Assembly (NCBI GenBank): GCA_030017715.1
Contig: JASEIU010000003.1
Coordinates: 186,001 to 250,000, forward strand
Direction of reading: 5' to 3'
DNA from: Candidatus Saccharicenans sp.
GTDB lineage: Bacteria > Acidobacteriota > Aminicenantia > Aminicenantales > Saccharicenantaceae
Length of the DNA stretch: 64,000 nucleotides
Shown: piece by piece, positions 55,640-64,000 of the stretch
How positions within the stretch are numbered: the first letter of the stretch is position 1
Layout: every line of letters begins with the position of its first letter
Made by a program: the position numbers and the translations under genes
The notes under the pieces: generated by a model
The model's input: the letters and a program-made list of their open reading frames with translations, nothing else
Database searches by the model: none
Told to the model about the DNA's origin: nothing

Positions 55640-57926
55640 ACAGGAAGTCCGGAGCTTGTTGGCCCGCCTGTCTTCCCTGAAAAATAGAATAGTCTTTAAG
55701 TTCATGCTGATTTCAACTCCCTTCCTTCTCCTGATCAGCATTCTCCTTCTCACCGTTACTCCCTACTGGTACCGCCAGCAGGCCATCCAGGCTCTGGATG
55801 ATAAAGCTCGGTCCATCAGCCTGATTGCCGCTCATAGCCTGTCGCCGGCCGTAGTTTTTGAGGACCGAAACGCCATCGAAGAAGTGTTTGCCAGTCTCCG
55901 CCAGAGCCCCTCTGTCGATTATGTCCTGGTCTTTGATGGACAGGGAAAGGAAGTGGCCAGGTACCTGAGAAATCCCGGCCTGAAAATTTACCCTGATCAT
56001 ATCAGAAAGAACGGTCTGCTTCCGTCGGGACAGCACCTCAATCAGTACCAGCCTATCCTGATTGAAGGTCGTCCGGCCGGCTATGTGGCTGTCGGGCTGT
56101 CGCTCAGCGAGCTGGATAATCAACTGCGCCATATGAAGCAGGTACTCTGGATTTCGGCTGCGGTCATTTTTCTGGTCGGGCTGGCGATTATCTATTTCAT
56201 CAGCCGGTTGATCAGCCGACCACTGCGCCATATGGCCAGGACAGCCAGAGAAATAGCCGGCGGCGATTATTCAAAAAGAGCCCCGGTTGCCGGCGGCGAC
56301 GAAATCGGAGTGCTGGCTCAGAGCTTCAACACCATGTTGGATGTACTCCAATCCTCACTCCAGAAGCTGGGCGAAGCCAGGGAAACCCTGGAAATCAAAG
56401 TGGAGGAACGAACCAGGGAATTAAAAGAACAAATAGACCAGAAAGAAGCCATAGCTCAGAAATTGAAGGAAAGCGAAGAACTTTTCCGCAACATGGTTGA
56501 AACCCTCGGGGAAGGGGTGGTCATCGTCGACGCCGACGAGAATATCATCTTTGCCAACCCGGCTGCGCACCTGATTTTCAATATATACGGGGGGAAACTT
56601 GAAGGTCGAAACATGAGGGAATTTACTGACCGGAAGCAGATGGAGCTGATCAGACAGCAGACTCTCAGGAGGAAACAGGGATACCGCGATATCTACGACC
56701 TGGAATTAAGCCTGCCCGACGGAAACACCAAGACGGTTATCGTCAACGCCGCTCCCCGGTTCGACCCTAACGGCGGCTACGTTTCCACCCTGGCGGTCAT
56801 GACCGAGATCACCGAAAGGAAAAAACAGGAGCTGGCCCTGGCTGAAGCCAAACAAAAACTGGAGGAGGTCGTTACCGAGCTGGAAAAAAGAAATGAACAG
56901 AATCGGCTGCTGATAGAAATGGGCGACCATTTCCAGATTGCCGCCTCCGATGAAGAAGCCATTGAAGTAATCAAAAAATTTGCCAGCAAACTCTTTCCGA
57001 ACGAAGGCTGGCTGCTTTACCTGCGCCGGGCCGGGGGACGATTTCTGCAGCTAACAAGTTTTCTTGAACCGCCATCCGAGCCGGCAGAAATTCTGGACAT
57101 CGAAGATTGCTGGGCTCTAAGGAAATCCGTGCCAAATTTCTTCTGTGACCCAGAAAAAGACCTGCTCTGCCCGCATCTTAAAAGTTACCTGCCCCCTGAG
57201 TTGCCGGCCAGCTGTTTCCCTCTCTCGACGGCCGGAGAAACCTTCGGATTGCTTGTGTTTTTTTGCTGTCCTGAAGAAAAGTCACGGGTCAAGAGCCAGG
57301 ACCAGGAAAGAAGGGCCAGACAGAAAAAAGACCTCCTGCTGAGCTTTTCCCAGAGGGTGGCCATGAGTCTGGCCAACATCCAGCTCCGGCAATCGCTCAA
57401 AGAACAATCGATCCGCGACCCGCTGACCGGCCTTTACAACCGGCGTTATCTTGAAGAAACTCTGGAAAGGGAGCTGGCCAGGGCCAGACGGGCCGGACAG
57501 CCGGTTTCAGTCATTATGGTTGACTTAGACCGCTTCAAGAGAATCAATGATTCTTACGGGCACGAAGCCGGAGACTACCTGTTGCAGATGATGGCCAGAA
57601 CGCTCCAGAGGTCGGTTCGGGCGGAAGACATTGTCTGCCGCTACGGGGGAGAAGAATTCACCATAATTCTGCCCGGGCTCAGCCTGGAAAAAGCCGTCTC
57701 CAGAGCTCAACTGACACTCGACTCCGTCCGGCACTTAGAGCTTAATTATGGAGGGTTGATAATAAAGAATATTTCGATTTCGGCCGGGGTGGCTTCCTGC
57801 CCGGAACATGGCCTCAACTGGCCGGAAGTCATTCAGGCTGCGGACCTGGCTTTACTCCGGGCCAAGCAGGAAGGACGAGACCGGGTAGTGATGGCAGGAA
57901 AACCCGGGAATGAACAGGGCGGCTGA
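55632..57926 (+). CDS. membrane diguanylate cyclase, YfiN-like, with PAS and GAF domains
   Basis: This encodes 764 residues. Order: TM1 (about 25-45, FMLISTPFLLLISILLLTVT), periplasmic CHASE8-like domain with QQAIQALDDKARSISLIAAHSL, TM2 (about 175-195), HAMP (IDEIGVL-like: DEIGVLAQSFNTML), a PAS domain (about 285-400, GEGVVIVDADENIIFANP), a GAF-like domain (about 420-580) and the GGDEF domain at the end (from about 600, DPLTGLYNRRYLEE). The active-site motif is GGEEF (672-676), and the inhibitory I-site RAED lies about five residues before it, so it should make c-di-GMP and be product-inhibited. It overlaps the YfiR-like gene by 8 bases. Confidence 0.9.
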   Translation: MTEQEVRSLLARLSSLKNRIVFKFMLISTPFLLLISILLLTVTPYWYRQQAIQALDDKARSISLIAAHSLSPAVVFEDRNAIEEVFASLRQSPSVDYVLVFDGQGKEVARYLRNPGLKIYPDHIRKNGLLPSGQHLNQYQPILIEGRPAGYVAVGLSLSELDNQLRHMKQVLWISAAVIFLVGLAIIYFISRLISRPLRHMARTAREIAGGDYSKRAPVAGGDEIGVLAQSFNTMLDVLQSSLQKLGEARETLEIKVEERTRELKEQIDQKEAIAQKLKESEELFRNMVETLGEGVVIVDADENIIFANPAAHLIFNIYGGKLEGRNMREFTDRKQMELIRQQTLRRKQGYRDIYDLELSLPDGNTKTVIVNAAPRFDPNGGYVSTLAVMTEITERKKQELALAEAKQKLEEVVTELEKRNEQNRLLIEMGDHFQIAASDEEAIEVIKKFASKLFPNEGWLLYLRRAGGRFLQLTSFLEPPSEPAEILDIEDCWALRKSVPNFFCDPEKDLLCPHLKSYLPPELPASCFPLSTAGETFGLLVFFCCPEEKSRVKSQDQERRARQKKDLLLSFSQRVAMSLANIQLRQSLKEQSIRDPLTGLYNRRYLEETLERELARARRAGQPVSVIMVDLDRFKRINDSYGHEAGDYLLQMMARTLQRSVRAEDIVCRYGGEEFTIILPGLSLEKAVSRAQLTLDSVRHLELNYGGLIIKNISISAGVASCPEHGLNWPEVIQAADLALLRAKQEGRDRVVMAGKPGNEQGG

Positions 57927-58008
57927 TAATGACAGAAAGCCACCTCCCTTCCAAAGATAAGAGCATGCTTAGCATTTATTGTTTCAACGAAAATAAAGCG
58001 AGGTCAAA

Positions 58009-61000
58009 ATGAGAAGCCTGAGGGTTTTATGGCCAAAATGGAAAGCCAGGCTTAAAAGCCCACTTTATCTGGTCTCTTTTCTGCTGATTATCCTCATAAT
58101 CGGGGCCGGCCTTTCCTGGCGCCACAATCAGAAGAAACAGGTAAAAAATATCACCTATCAGCAGCTTTCCCACATAGCCGAAACTAAAGCCAGAGAAATA
58201 CGGCAGTGGCTGGACGAGAGGAAGGGGGATGCCCGGATTATGACTGAAAGTCCTTTCTATGCCGCAGGCCTTCTCGAATTTCTAAAACATCCGGAACCTG
58301 AAGGATTCGAAAGAGTAAAAGCCAGGCTGGAGCTGACAGCGAAAATTTACGGCTTTAAGAGAATTATGATTCTTGACGCAGACATAAAACCGGTAATGAC
58401 CTATGGGGCTGAACCGCCTGGGCATCTGAGCCAAATCCTTCTTCAGGAATTGAACCGGGCTGAAAGATACGCCTCTGTAATCAACACCGACCTGCATACC
58501 CATGAGGAAGAGGGAGTAATCCACATTGACTTTATAGCTCCAATCTTCCATCCGGATGATCCTGAGAGAAGAGCTGGAGCCTTTACTGTCCTGACCGTTG
58601 ACGCCAGCGATTATCTATTTCCTCTGATCCAGAGCTGGCCCTTTGCTTCTAAAACAGCCGAAACCCTGCTGGTCAAAAGGGACGGAGAAGAGGTGCTTTT
58701 TTTAAACGAGCTCAGACACCGGAAAGATACCGCCTTAAAGTTGCGCTTCCCGCTCACCCGTAGGGATATACCGGCAGTCAAAGCAGCCCTGGGTGAATAC
58801 GGAGAATTTGAGGGGCGGGATTACCGGGGCCATGAAGTGATGGCCTACCTGACCCCGGTTCCCAACACCTGCTGGTCAATCGTCTCGAAGATTGATAGAG
58901 CCGAAGCCCTTTCCAGCTGGTTCAAACGCTCAACTTTCATGACCCTTTTTATGATTTCGCTCGTAATCATTCAGTTAATATTCACTGAGCTGATCTGGCA
59001 GCGGCGGGAGAAGATGAGTTTTCAGCGGCTTTACGAAGCTGAAGCCCGGGCCCGGGAAACCGAACAGCTTTTCCAGGTGTTGAGCGACTCGGCCATGACC
59101 GGAGTTTACCTCATCCAGGACGGCGTTTTTAAGTATGTTAACAGGGCCCTGGCCGACATGTTTGGCTATGAGACCGGAGAACTGATAGGAAAACTCGGAA
59201 ACCTCGACCTCACCCACCCCGACGACCGGCCAAAGGTCAGGGAATACAACCGCCGGCGGCTGAACGGGGAAGTTTCTTCATTAAGATTCGAATTTCGCGG
59301 AGTGCGCAAAGACGGCTCGAGTTTCTACTGCGAAGCTCACGGCAGCACCATCGAATATAAGGGGCGTAAAGCCATCATCGGCACCCTGATAGACGTCACC
59401 GATCGGGTAGAACTGATTCAGGAACTGCTGGCCCGGGAAGCAGAAATCAGAGCCACTCTTTACAGCATCGGCGATGCGGTGATCTCCACCGACCTCAACG
59501 GGAAAGTGCTGATGATGAATCCGGTGGCCGAAAAACTCACTGGCTGGAAGGAAAGCGAGGCCGGGGGATGTTCGATTCAGGAAATTTTCAAGATAGTGGA
59601 CGAATTCACCCGGGAACCGGCGGAAAACCCGGTGGAACGGGTGCTCAGAGAGGGCACCGTGGTCGGGCTGGCCAATCATACCGTGCTGATATCAAAGGAT
59701 GGGAAAGAGTACCCGATAGCCGATTCTGGAGCGCCGATTGCCGATTCCGGCGGGGAGAAATTCGGAGTTATCTTAGTGTTTCGAGACCAGACGGCCGAGA
59801 GAGCCACCCAGAATGAGATTCTGAGAACCAGGGAAGAACTCCGGGAAAAGAGCCGCTTCTTAGAGACTCTGGTGGCCAACCTTCCGGGAATGGTTTACCG
59901 CTGCCGCAACGACCGCGACTGGACGATGGAATACATAGCCGGAACCTGCAAAGAGATCACCGGCTACGAACCAGAAGACCTGATAGGCAACAGAAAGATA
60001 TCCTACAAGGAACTTATCATCCCGGAACACAGAGAGTATTTATGGAATAAGTGGCAGAGAATCCTCGCAGTAAGGAGTGTGTTTGAGGAAGAATATCAGA
60101 TCAGAACAGCTTGCGGGCGGATTAAATGGGTCTGGGAAAGAGGCTCGGGTGTTTTTGACGAGCAGGGAAACCTGACCTGCCTTGAAGGGTTTATATCTGA
60201 CATCACCGAGAAGAAAAAAGCCGAAGAAGAACTGGCCAGGAGCGAGCGGGAAAAATCGGCCATTTTTGCTAACATCTCTGAGCTTGTGCTCTACCAGGCT
60301 TCTAACCATACAATAATCTGGGCCAACCGGGCAGCTGCTGAATCGCTGGGATTAAGGCCCGAGGATATAATAGACAAAAAATGTTACACCCTCTGGCACG
60401 GACGGGAAGTGCCCTGCGAACCCTGTCCGGTGGCCAGGGCCAGGGAGACGGGCCAGCCTCAGCGGATGGAAATCAAAACGCCGGACGGCCGCTGGTGGGA
60501 TATCAGCGGTTATCCGATGAAAGATGAAGAAGGCCGGATAATCGGCCTGATTGAAGTAACCTCGGAAATCACCGCCAGGAAAAAAGCGGAGCTCGCCCTG
60601 ATAGAAAGCGAAGCCAAATACCGGGCGCTTTTTGAGGCGGCCAACGACGCCATCTTCATAATGGATAGAGATATTTTTATCGACTGCAATCCAAAGACTG
60701 AAGAGATTTTCGGCTGCGACCGGACGAAGATTATTGGACAGTCGCCTTATAAATTCTCTCCAGAAAAACAGCCGGACGGCCGGGATTCCAGAGAAAAAGC
60801 GCTGGAGAAAATAGAAGCGGCCCTCGAAGGGCAGCCTCAGTTTTTCGAATGGGTGCACTGCCGTTTCGATGGGCGGTGCTTCTACGCAGAGGTCAGCCTG
60901 AATTTGATAGAGCTCGGGGGCAAAAAAATGATTCAGGCAATAGTCAGGGATATTGACGATCGGAAAAAAGCTGAAAGCGCCTTAAGAGAAAGTGAAGCCC

Positions 61001-61986
61001 GATTCAGACGGCTGGCTGAAAATGCTAAGGATCTGATTTATAGATATCGGTTTATTCCGGAAAGGGGCTTCGAATATGTCAGTCCGGCCGCCACTTTGAT
61101 CACCGGATTTACACCGGAGGACCATTATGCCGACCCTGACCTTGGATTTAAGATCGTTCTGGAAGAGGACCGACCGCTTCTGGAGCCGCTAAGTGCCGGA
61201 AAATTTGATAACCCGGTTGTCCTCCGGTGGAGGAAAAAGGACGGCTCGATAATCTGGACGGAACAGATCAACGTGCCGGTCTATGACCGGGCCGGAAATT
61301 TAGTGGCCATTGAAGGCATTGCCAGGGATATAACCGAAAGGAAGCTGGCCGAAGAAGCCCTGGTGCAGTCGCTGCGGGAGAAGGAAATTCTAGTCCGGGA
61401 GATCCACCACCGGGTGAAGAACAACATGCAGGTCATAAGCAGCATCCTGAACCTTCAGTCGGCACTGCTCGATGACCCCAGGGCTAAGGCAGCTTTCAAG
61501 GAATGTCAGTACCGCATCAGGTCAATGGCCATGGTCCACGAGCGTCTGTACCGCTCAAAAGATTTGAGCCATGTAGACTTCGGGGACTATTTGAGCACAA
61601 TCGCCCATCATATTTTCCTCGACCACCGGATCAGCCAGGAGCAGGTTCAACTCCATCTGGAAATCAAGCCCGTAAATCTCAGCATCAATACGGCTGTTCC
61701 CCTCGGTCTGATAATAAACGAGATGATAACCAACGCCTTCAAACACGCCTTTCCGGCCGGGAGGCGAGGCAATCTCTGGCTCAACTTGCGGAAGATAAAT
61801 GAAGGAAGAGCGGAGCTTGTGGTCAGAGACGACGGAGTGGGATTGCCGGATGGTCTGGACACAAAGAAGGTCGAATCTCTGGGGATGGTTATCATCAACA
61901 CTCTTGTAGAACAGATCGACGGGAAGTTGAAGGTGATATCGGGAAAAAATAAAGGGGCCGAATTCCGGCTGACTTTCCCCTGTTGA
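58009..61986 (+). CDS. very large multi-PAS membrane histidine kinase (HisKA_2 type)
   Basis: This encodes 1325 residues. TM1 at about 18-38, a periplasmic Cache-like domain (about 40-305; [30 protein letters not shown]), TM2 near 310-331 ([17 protein letters not shown]), then five or six PAS domains in series with DITERKxAE-type ends, and a kinase core: [17 protein letters not shown] with the acceptor His, [12 protein letters not shown] (N box) and [13 protein letters not shown]. The C-terminus [10 protein letters not shown] follows. It may be fed by the ligand of the Cache domain and by several cofactors. No response regulator is adjacent. It lies 82 bases after the YfiN-like gene and is co-oriented. 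Confidence 0.88.
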   Translation: MRSLRVLWPKWKARLKSPLYLVSFLLIILIIGAGLSWRHNQKKQVKNITYQQLSHIAETKAREIRQWLDERKGDARIMTESPFYAAGLLEFLKHPEPEGFERVKARLELTAKIYGFKRIMILDADIKPVMTYGAEPPGHLSQILLQELNRAERYASVINTDLHTHEEEGVIHIDFIAPIFHPDDPERRAGAFTVLTVDASDYLFPLIQSWPFASKTAETLLVKRDGEEVLFLNELRHRKDTALKLRFPLTRRDIPAVKAALGEYGEFEGRDYRGHEVMAYLTPVPNTCWSIVSKIDRAEALSSWFKRSTFMTLFMISLVIIQLIFTELIWQRREKMSFQRLYEAEARARETEQLFQVLSDSAMTGVYLIQDGVFKYVNRALADMFGYETGELIGKLGNLDLTHPDDRPKVREYNRRRLNGEVSSLRFEFRGVRKDGSSFYCEAHGSTIEYKGRKAIIGTLIDVTDRVELIQELLAREAEIRATLYSIGDAVISTDLNGKVLMMNPVAEKLTGWKESEAGGCSIQEIFKIVDEFTREPAENPVERVLREGTVVGLANHTVLISKDGKEYPIADSGAPIADSGGEKFGVILVFRDQTAERATQNEILRTREELREKSRFLETLVANLPGMVYRCRNDRDWTMEYIAGTCKEITGYEPEDLIGNRKISYKELIIPEHREYLWNKWQRILAVRSVFEEEYQIRTACGRIKWVWERGSGVFDEQGNLTCLEGFISDITEKKKAEEELARSEREKSAIFANISELVLYQASNHTIIWANRAAAESLGLRPEDIIDKKCYTLWHGREVPCEPCPVARARETGQPQRMEIKTPDGRWWDISGYPMKDEEGRIIGLIEVTSEITARKKAELALIESEAKYRALFEAANDAIFIMDRDIFIDCNPKTEEIFGCDRTKIIGQSPYKFSPEKQPDGRDSREKALEKIEAALEGQPQFFEWVHCRFDGRCFYAEVSLNLIELGGKKMIQAIVRDIDDRKKAESALRESEARFRRLAENAKDLIYRYRFIPERGFEYVSPAATLITGFTPEDHYADPDLGFKIVLEEDRPLLEPLSAGKFDNPVVLRWRKKDGSIIWTEQINVPVYDRAGNLVAIEGIARDITERKLAEEALVQSLREKEILVREIHHRVKNNMQVISSILNLQSALLDDPRAKAAFKECQYRIRSMAMVHERLYRSKDLSHVDFGDYLSTIAHHIFLDHRISQEQVQLHLEIKPVNLSINTAVPLGLIINEMITNAFKHAFPAGRRGNLWLNLRKINEGRAELVVRDDGVGLPDGLDTKKVESLGMVIINTLVEQIDGKLKVISGKNKGAEFRLTFPC

Positions 61987-62624
61987 GGAGAAGCACCGGG
62001 CCGGAGCAGACGGCGGGGCGTCGCGATCTTCGCGTCCGAAAAAAATCGGATATTTTGATGGGTTGAAAAAGGCGGTGTTTTCTCCGAAATATCCAGGACC
62101 GAGGCCTGGCCGGCAAATCCCACTTGAGCAACAGGACTTTCTATTCTTATCATTATCAGGCTTATTGCCTGCAGGCCAATGTTTTATTGACGTCGGAACA
62201 ATGAGCCTCTCCGGTGCAGCCGGGCCAGCAGAGAGAATAAGAATGGTTAAATTACCCTGGCCCAGCTCAATTTACGAAGAACTTCCGGGGAAACCAAACG
62301 TATATAAAAAGATAAGAACATTTTTGAAGCCTATTATGGCTGTAGAAGAAAGGGCCGGACGGACACGAGGGCCAGTGCAGACAACCGCCTCGGACTCAGG
62401 CTCAACAGAAGCGGAAAGGTTATTGAGGTCGCTGGCCATTATTCATCAACTCCCGGAAAATTAAAAGATATCCGGGAGATAAGAGAGGTCTCCACTTTGC
62501 TGGAAGAAATTAGCTCCGGTTGCGTCATATTTAATGATGAGTATTTTCCTGTTATTTTCAAATTTTCCACCTGGCCAGGCAATGAGTCTTTCCTTGAAAA
62601 TACTATAAATAACTGGAGGTTTAA
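61987..62624. other. intergenic stretch with no convincing gene
   Basis: About 640 bases between the large kinase and the last gene. An ATG frame at 62063-62464 (about 133 residues) has no known family and no clear ribosome-binding site. A TATAAATA at about 62604 just before the ribosome-binding site of the M28 gene is too close to the start to serve as promoter with a normal leader. No repeat copy was seen. Confidence 0.4.
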
Positions 62625-64000
62625 ATGAAAAAGCGCCTGTTACCTGTTTTCTTGGTGGCAGCGGTTCTTATGGCTTTTTCCCTCTCCCTGGCTCAGATGC
62701 CGCCCCAGCAGCAGATGAAGCCGGAAGAGGTCAAAAGAGCCCTGAACCTGGTTTCCAAGCCTGAACCTGTTCCCGAAAAGTACAAGGCCGGTTTTGAGTC
62801 CATAACCGCCCGGGATACTCTGTCCATGCTCAACTATCTGGCCTCTGACTGGATGGAAGGCCGGGATACCGGCAGCCGGGGTTATGCTGTGGCCGCCGAT
62901 TACGTGGTTTCCCTGTTTAAGATGTGGGGAGTTAAGCCGGGCGGGGATGTCCCAAGAGCGGATATCAACATCGCTCGGGCTATGGCCGGTCAGACATCAA
63001 GGCAGGCTATGTCCATGGAGCGGAGCTATTTCCAGGAATTCACCCTGAAAGAAATCACCGACAGCCAGACTTCTCTCCGGGTGGAAATTTCCCGCGGCGG
63101 CTTCAATAAATCCAGGACTTTTGAAAGCGGAGTCGACTTCATGAACACCCTGTCTTCCGACGAAGACGTCAGCGGGCCGGTGGTCTTTGCCGGTTATGGA
63201 ATCAAGGAACCGTCGATCGGCTGGGACGAACTTAAGGGACTGAGCCTGAAGGATAAGATCGTCCTGGTCCTGAGCGACGCCCCTGGTAAAGATGACCCGA
63301 ATTCTCCTTTCAATAAGAATAAAGAACTCAAAGAAAAGTTTTTTCCTCAGGGTCCCCAGGCCATGCAGGCTCTGATGAGGAGAATGGGCCGGGGTGGTTT
63401 CAATAAACTGGAAGAAATTTACAAGCAGCAACCGGCGGCGGTGTTAATGGTTCAGAATACCGGAAAGGATTCCGACATTTACAACATGCTGACTGCGGCT
63501 CAGAACCGTCAGCCTGACGATTCCCGGCCGATCATCAAGAGGCCCAGAACAAGAATGGTCATCCCGGGAGGGCGCGATTCGATGGAAGGAATGATGGGGC
63601 TGAGCCGGGTGCCCACCCTGACCATCACCAGGGAAATGGCCAATTTAATCTTAGAAAACAGCGGCCAAACGATCGACGAACTGAAGAAAGCTATCGAGAG
63701 CACCTACAAACCTGCTTCAAGAGAGATTCCGGGCGCTCGGGTCAGCATCAATTCCACCGTTAAGGCCAATCTGATCAGGACGATGAATGTCATCGGCTAT
63801 ATTGAAGGTTCCGACCCGAAGCTCAAGGACGAATATTTTGTGGTCGGTGCGCATTTTGACCATACCGGAAAATGGGAAGATTACATATTCAACGGCTCCG
63901 ACGATAACGCCTCGGGCTCAGTTGGAGTTATGGCTATTGCCAGAGCAATGGCTCTCAATCCGGTTAAGCCCAGAAGAAGCGTCGTCTTCTGCCTGTGGAC
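62625..64000 (+). CDS. exported M28-family zinc peptidase, 3' end outside window
   Basis: ATG 62625, with TGGAGG six bases before, opens a signal peptide (LLPVFLVAAVLMAFSLSLAQ). The frame stays open to the end of the window (458 residues). A long N-terminal region with a PA-type insert (about 150-370; VVFAGYGIKE, LKDKIVLVLSD) leads into the M28 catalytic domain: VVGAHFDHTG (first His and Asp ligands) and NGSDDNASGSVGVMAIA (bridging Asp). The remaining ligands (Glu-Glu, Asp, His) lie beyond the window. It would be a periplasmic or secreted aminopeptidase, in keeping with a peptide-fermenting life style. Confidence 0.9.
   Translation, partial: MKKRLLPVFLVAAVLMAFSLSLAQMPPQQQMKPEEVKRALNLVSKPEPVPEKYKAGFESITARDTLSMLNYLASDWMEGRDTGSRGYAVAADYVVSLFKMWGVKPGGDVPRADINIARAMAGQTSRQAMSMERSYFQEFTLKEITDSQTSLRVEISRGGFNKSRTFESGVDFMNTLSSDEDVSGPVVFAGYGIKEPSIGWDELKGLSLKDKIVLVLSDAPGKDDPNSPFNKNKELKEKFFPQGPQAMQALMRRMGRGGFNKLEEIYKQQPAAVLMVQNTGKDSDIYNMLTAAQNRQPDDSRPIIKRPRTRMVIPGGRDSMEGMMGLSRVPTLTITREMANLILENSGQTIDELKKAIESTYKPASREIPGARVSINSTVKANLIRTMNVIGYIEGSDPKLKDEYFVVGAHFDHTGKWEDYIFNGSDDNASGSVGVMAIARAMALNPVKPRRSVVFCLW

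Noticed and set aside
62063-62464. 133-residue plus-strand frame between the kinase and the M28 gene
   Set aside because: No ribosome-binding site, no secondary-structure pattern or family resemblance; a faint likeness to the start of UvrC is too short.

Overview
This looks like a chromosomal segment of an uncultivated Gram-negative, probably anaerobic, fermentative bacterium. Outer-membrane proteins, many exported enzymes, a tungsten-type aldehyde ferredoxin oxidoreductase, hemerythrin-type oxygen or NO sensing proteins and bacterioferritin all point that way. The style of the gene set (exported M16, M28 and M55 peptidases, DUF438 hemerythrin/PAS protein, PorT-like barrel, exported RidA) is reminiscent of Candidatus Aminicenantes or a related Acidobacteriota-like lineage; that placement is inference. 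Base composition is moderately GC-rich, intergenic DNA is generous, and there are several pseudogenes. I saw no rRNA, tRNA or CRISPR array.

Region by region. 1-5.0 kb: the end of an M16 peptidase, a frameshifted nucleotidyltransferase pair, a GltS glutamate carrier, a hemerythrin protein and a decayed glycine-zipper gene. 5.0-9.8 kb: an aconitase-family large/small subunit pair with an isocitrate-lyase-family enzyme, divergent from a TipAS-domain protein and an MFS carrier; this looks like a carboxylic-acid degradation cassette. 10.2-12.2 kb: aldehyde ferredoxin oxidoreductase. 12.3-19.7 kb: the most unusual part, a cluster of four exported beta-rich subunit-like proteins, a PapD-like chaperone and a large outer-membrane barrel with usher-like motifs. 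It lies beside a sigma-54 activator gene and carries sigma-54-type promoters with repeated upstream sites at matched distances.

19.8-24.9 kb: housekeeping genes (pyrE, a Maf-RlmD fusion, bacterioferritin, truD, ispD). 24.9-29.7 kb: two CDP-alcohol phosphotransferases, each with a degenerate nucleotidyltransferase-like head, and two sugar- or polyol-phosphate cytidylyltransferases, suggesting an inositol-phosphate-type lipid or solute pathway. 29.8-35.3 kb: a LolA-like exported protein, a PorT-like barrel and a TPP riboswitch followed by thiM, thiE and thiL. 35.5-42.5 kb: a histidine kinase, a PhoD-like protein with an altered active site, an M55 peptidase, a glycosyltransferase and a C_GCAxxG_C_C protein.

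42.5-49.6 kb: a deleted insertion-sequence remnant, an exported tyrosine phosphatase, a DUF438/hemerythrin/PAS protein behind a palindromic operator, exported RidA, an RRM protein whose ribosome-binding site and start codon are locked in a hairpin, and a Memo-like protein. 49.7-54.7 kb: pyrB, a PP-loop thiolase-like protein, an SDR and mscL. 55.0-62.0 kb: a YfiR-like protein, a YfiN-like diguanylate cyclase and a very large multi-PAS histidine kinase. The window ends inside an M28 peptidase.

A family of dispersed, structured intergenic repeats (six copies seen, in both orientations) runs through the non-coding stretches and is the second main unexplained feature.
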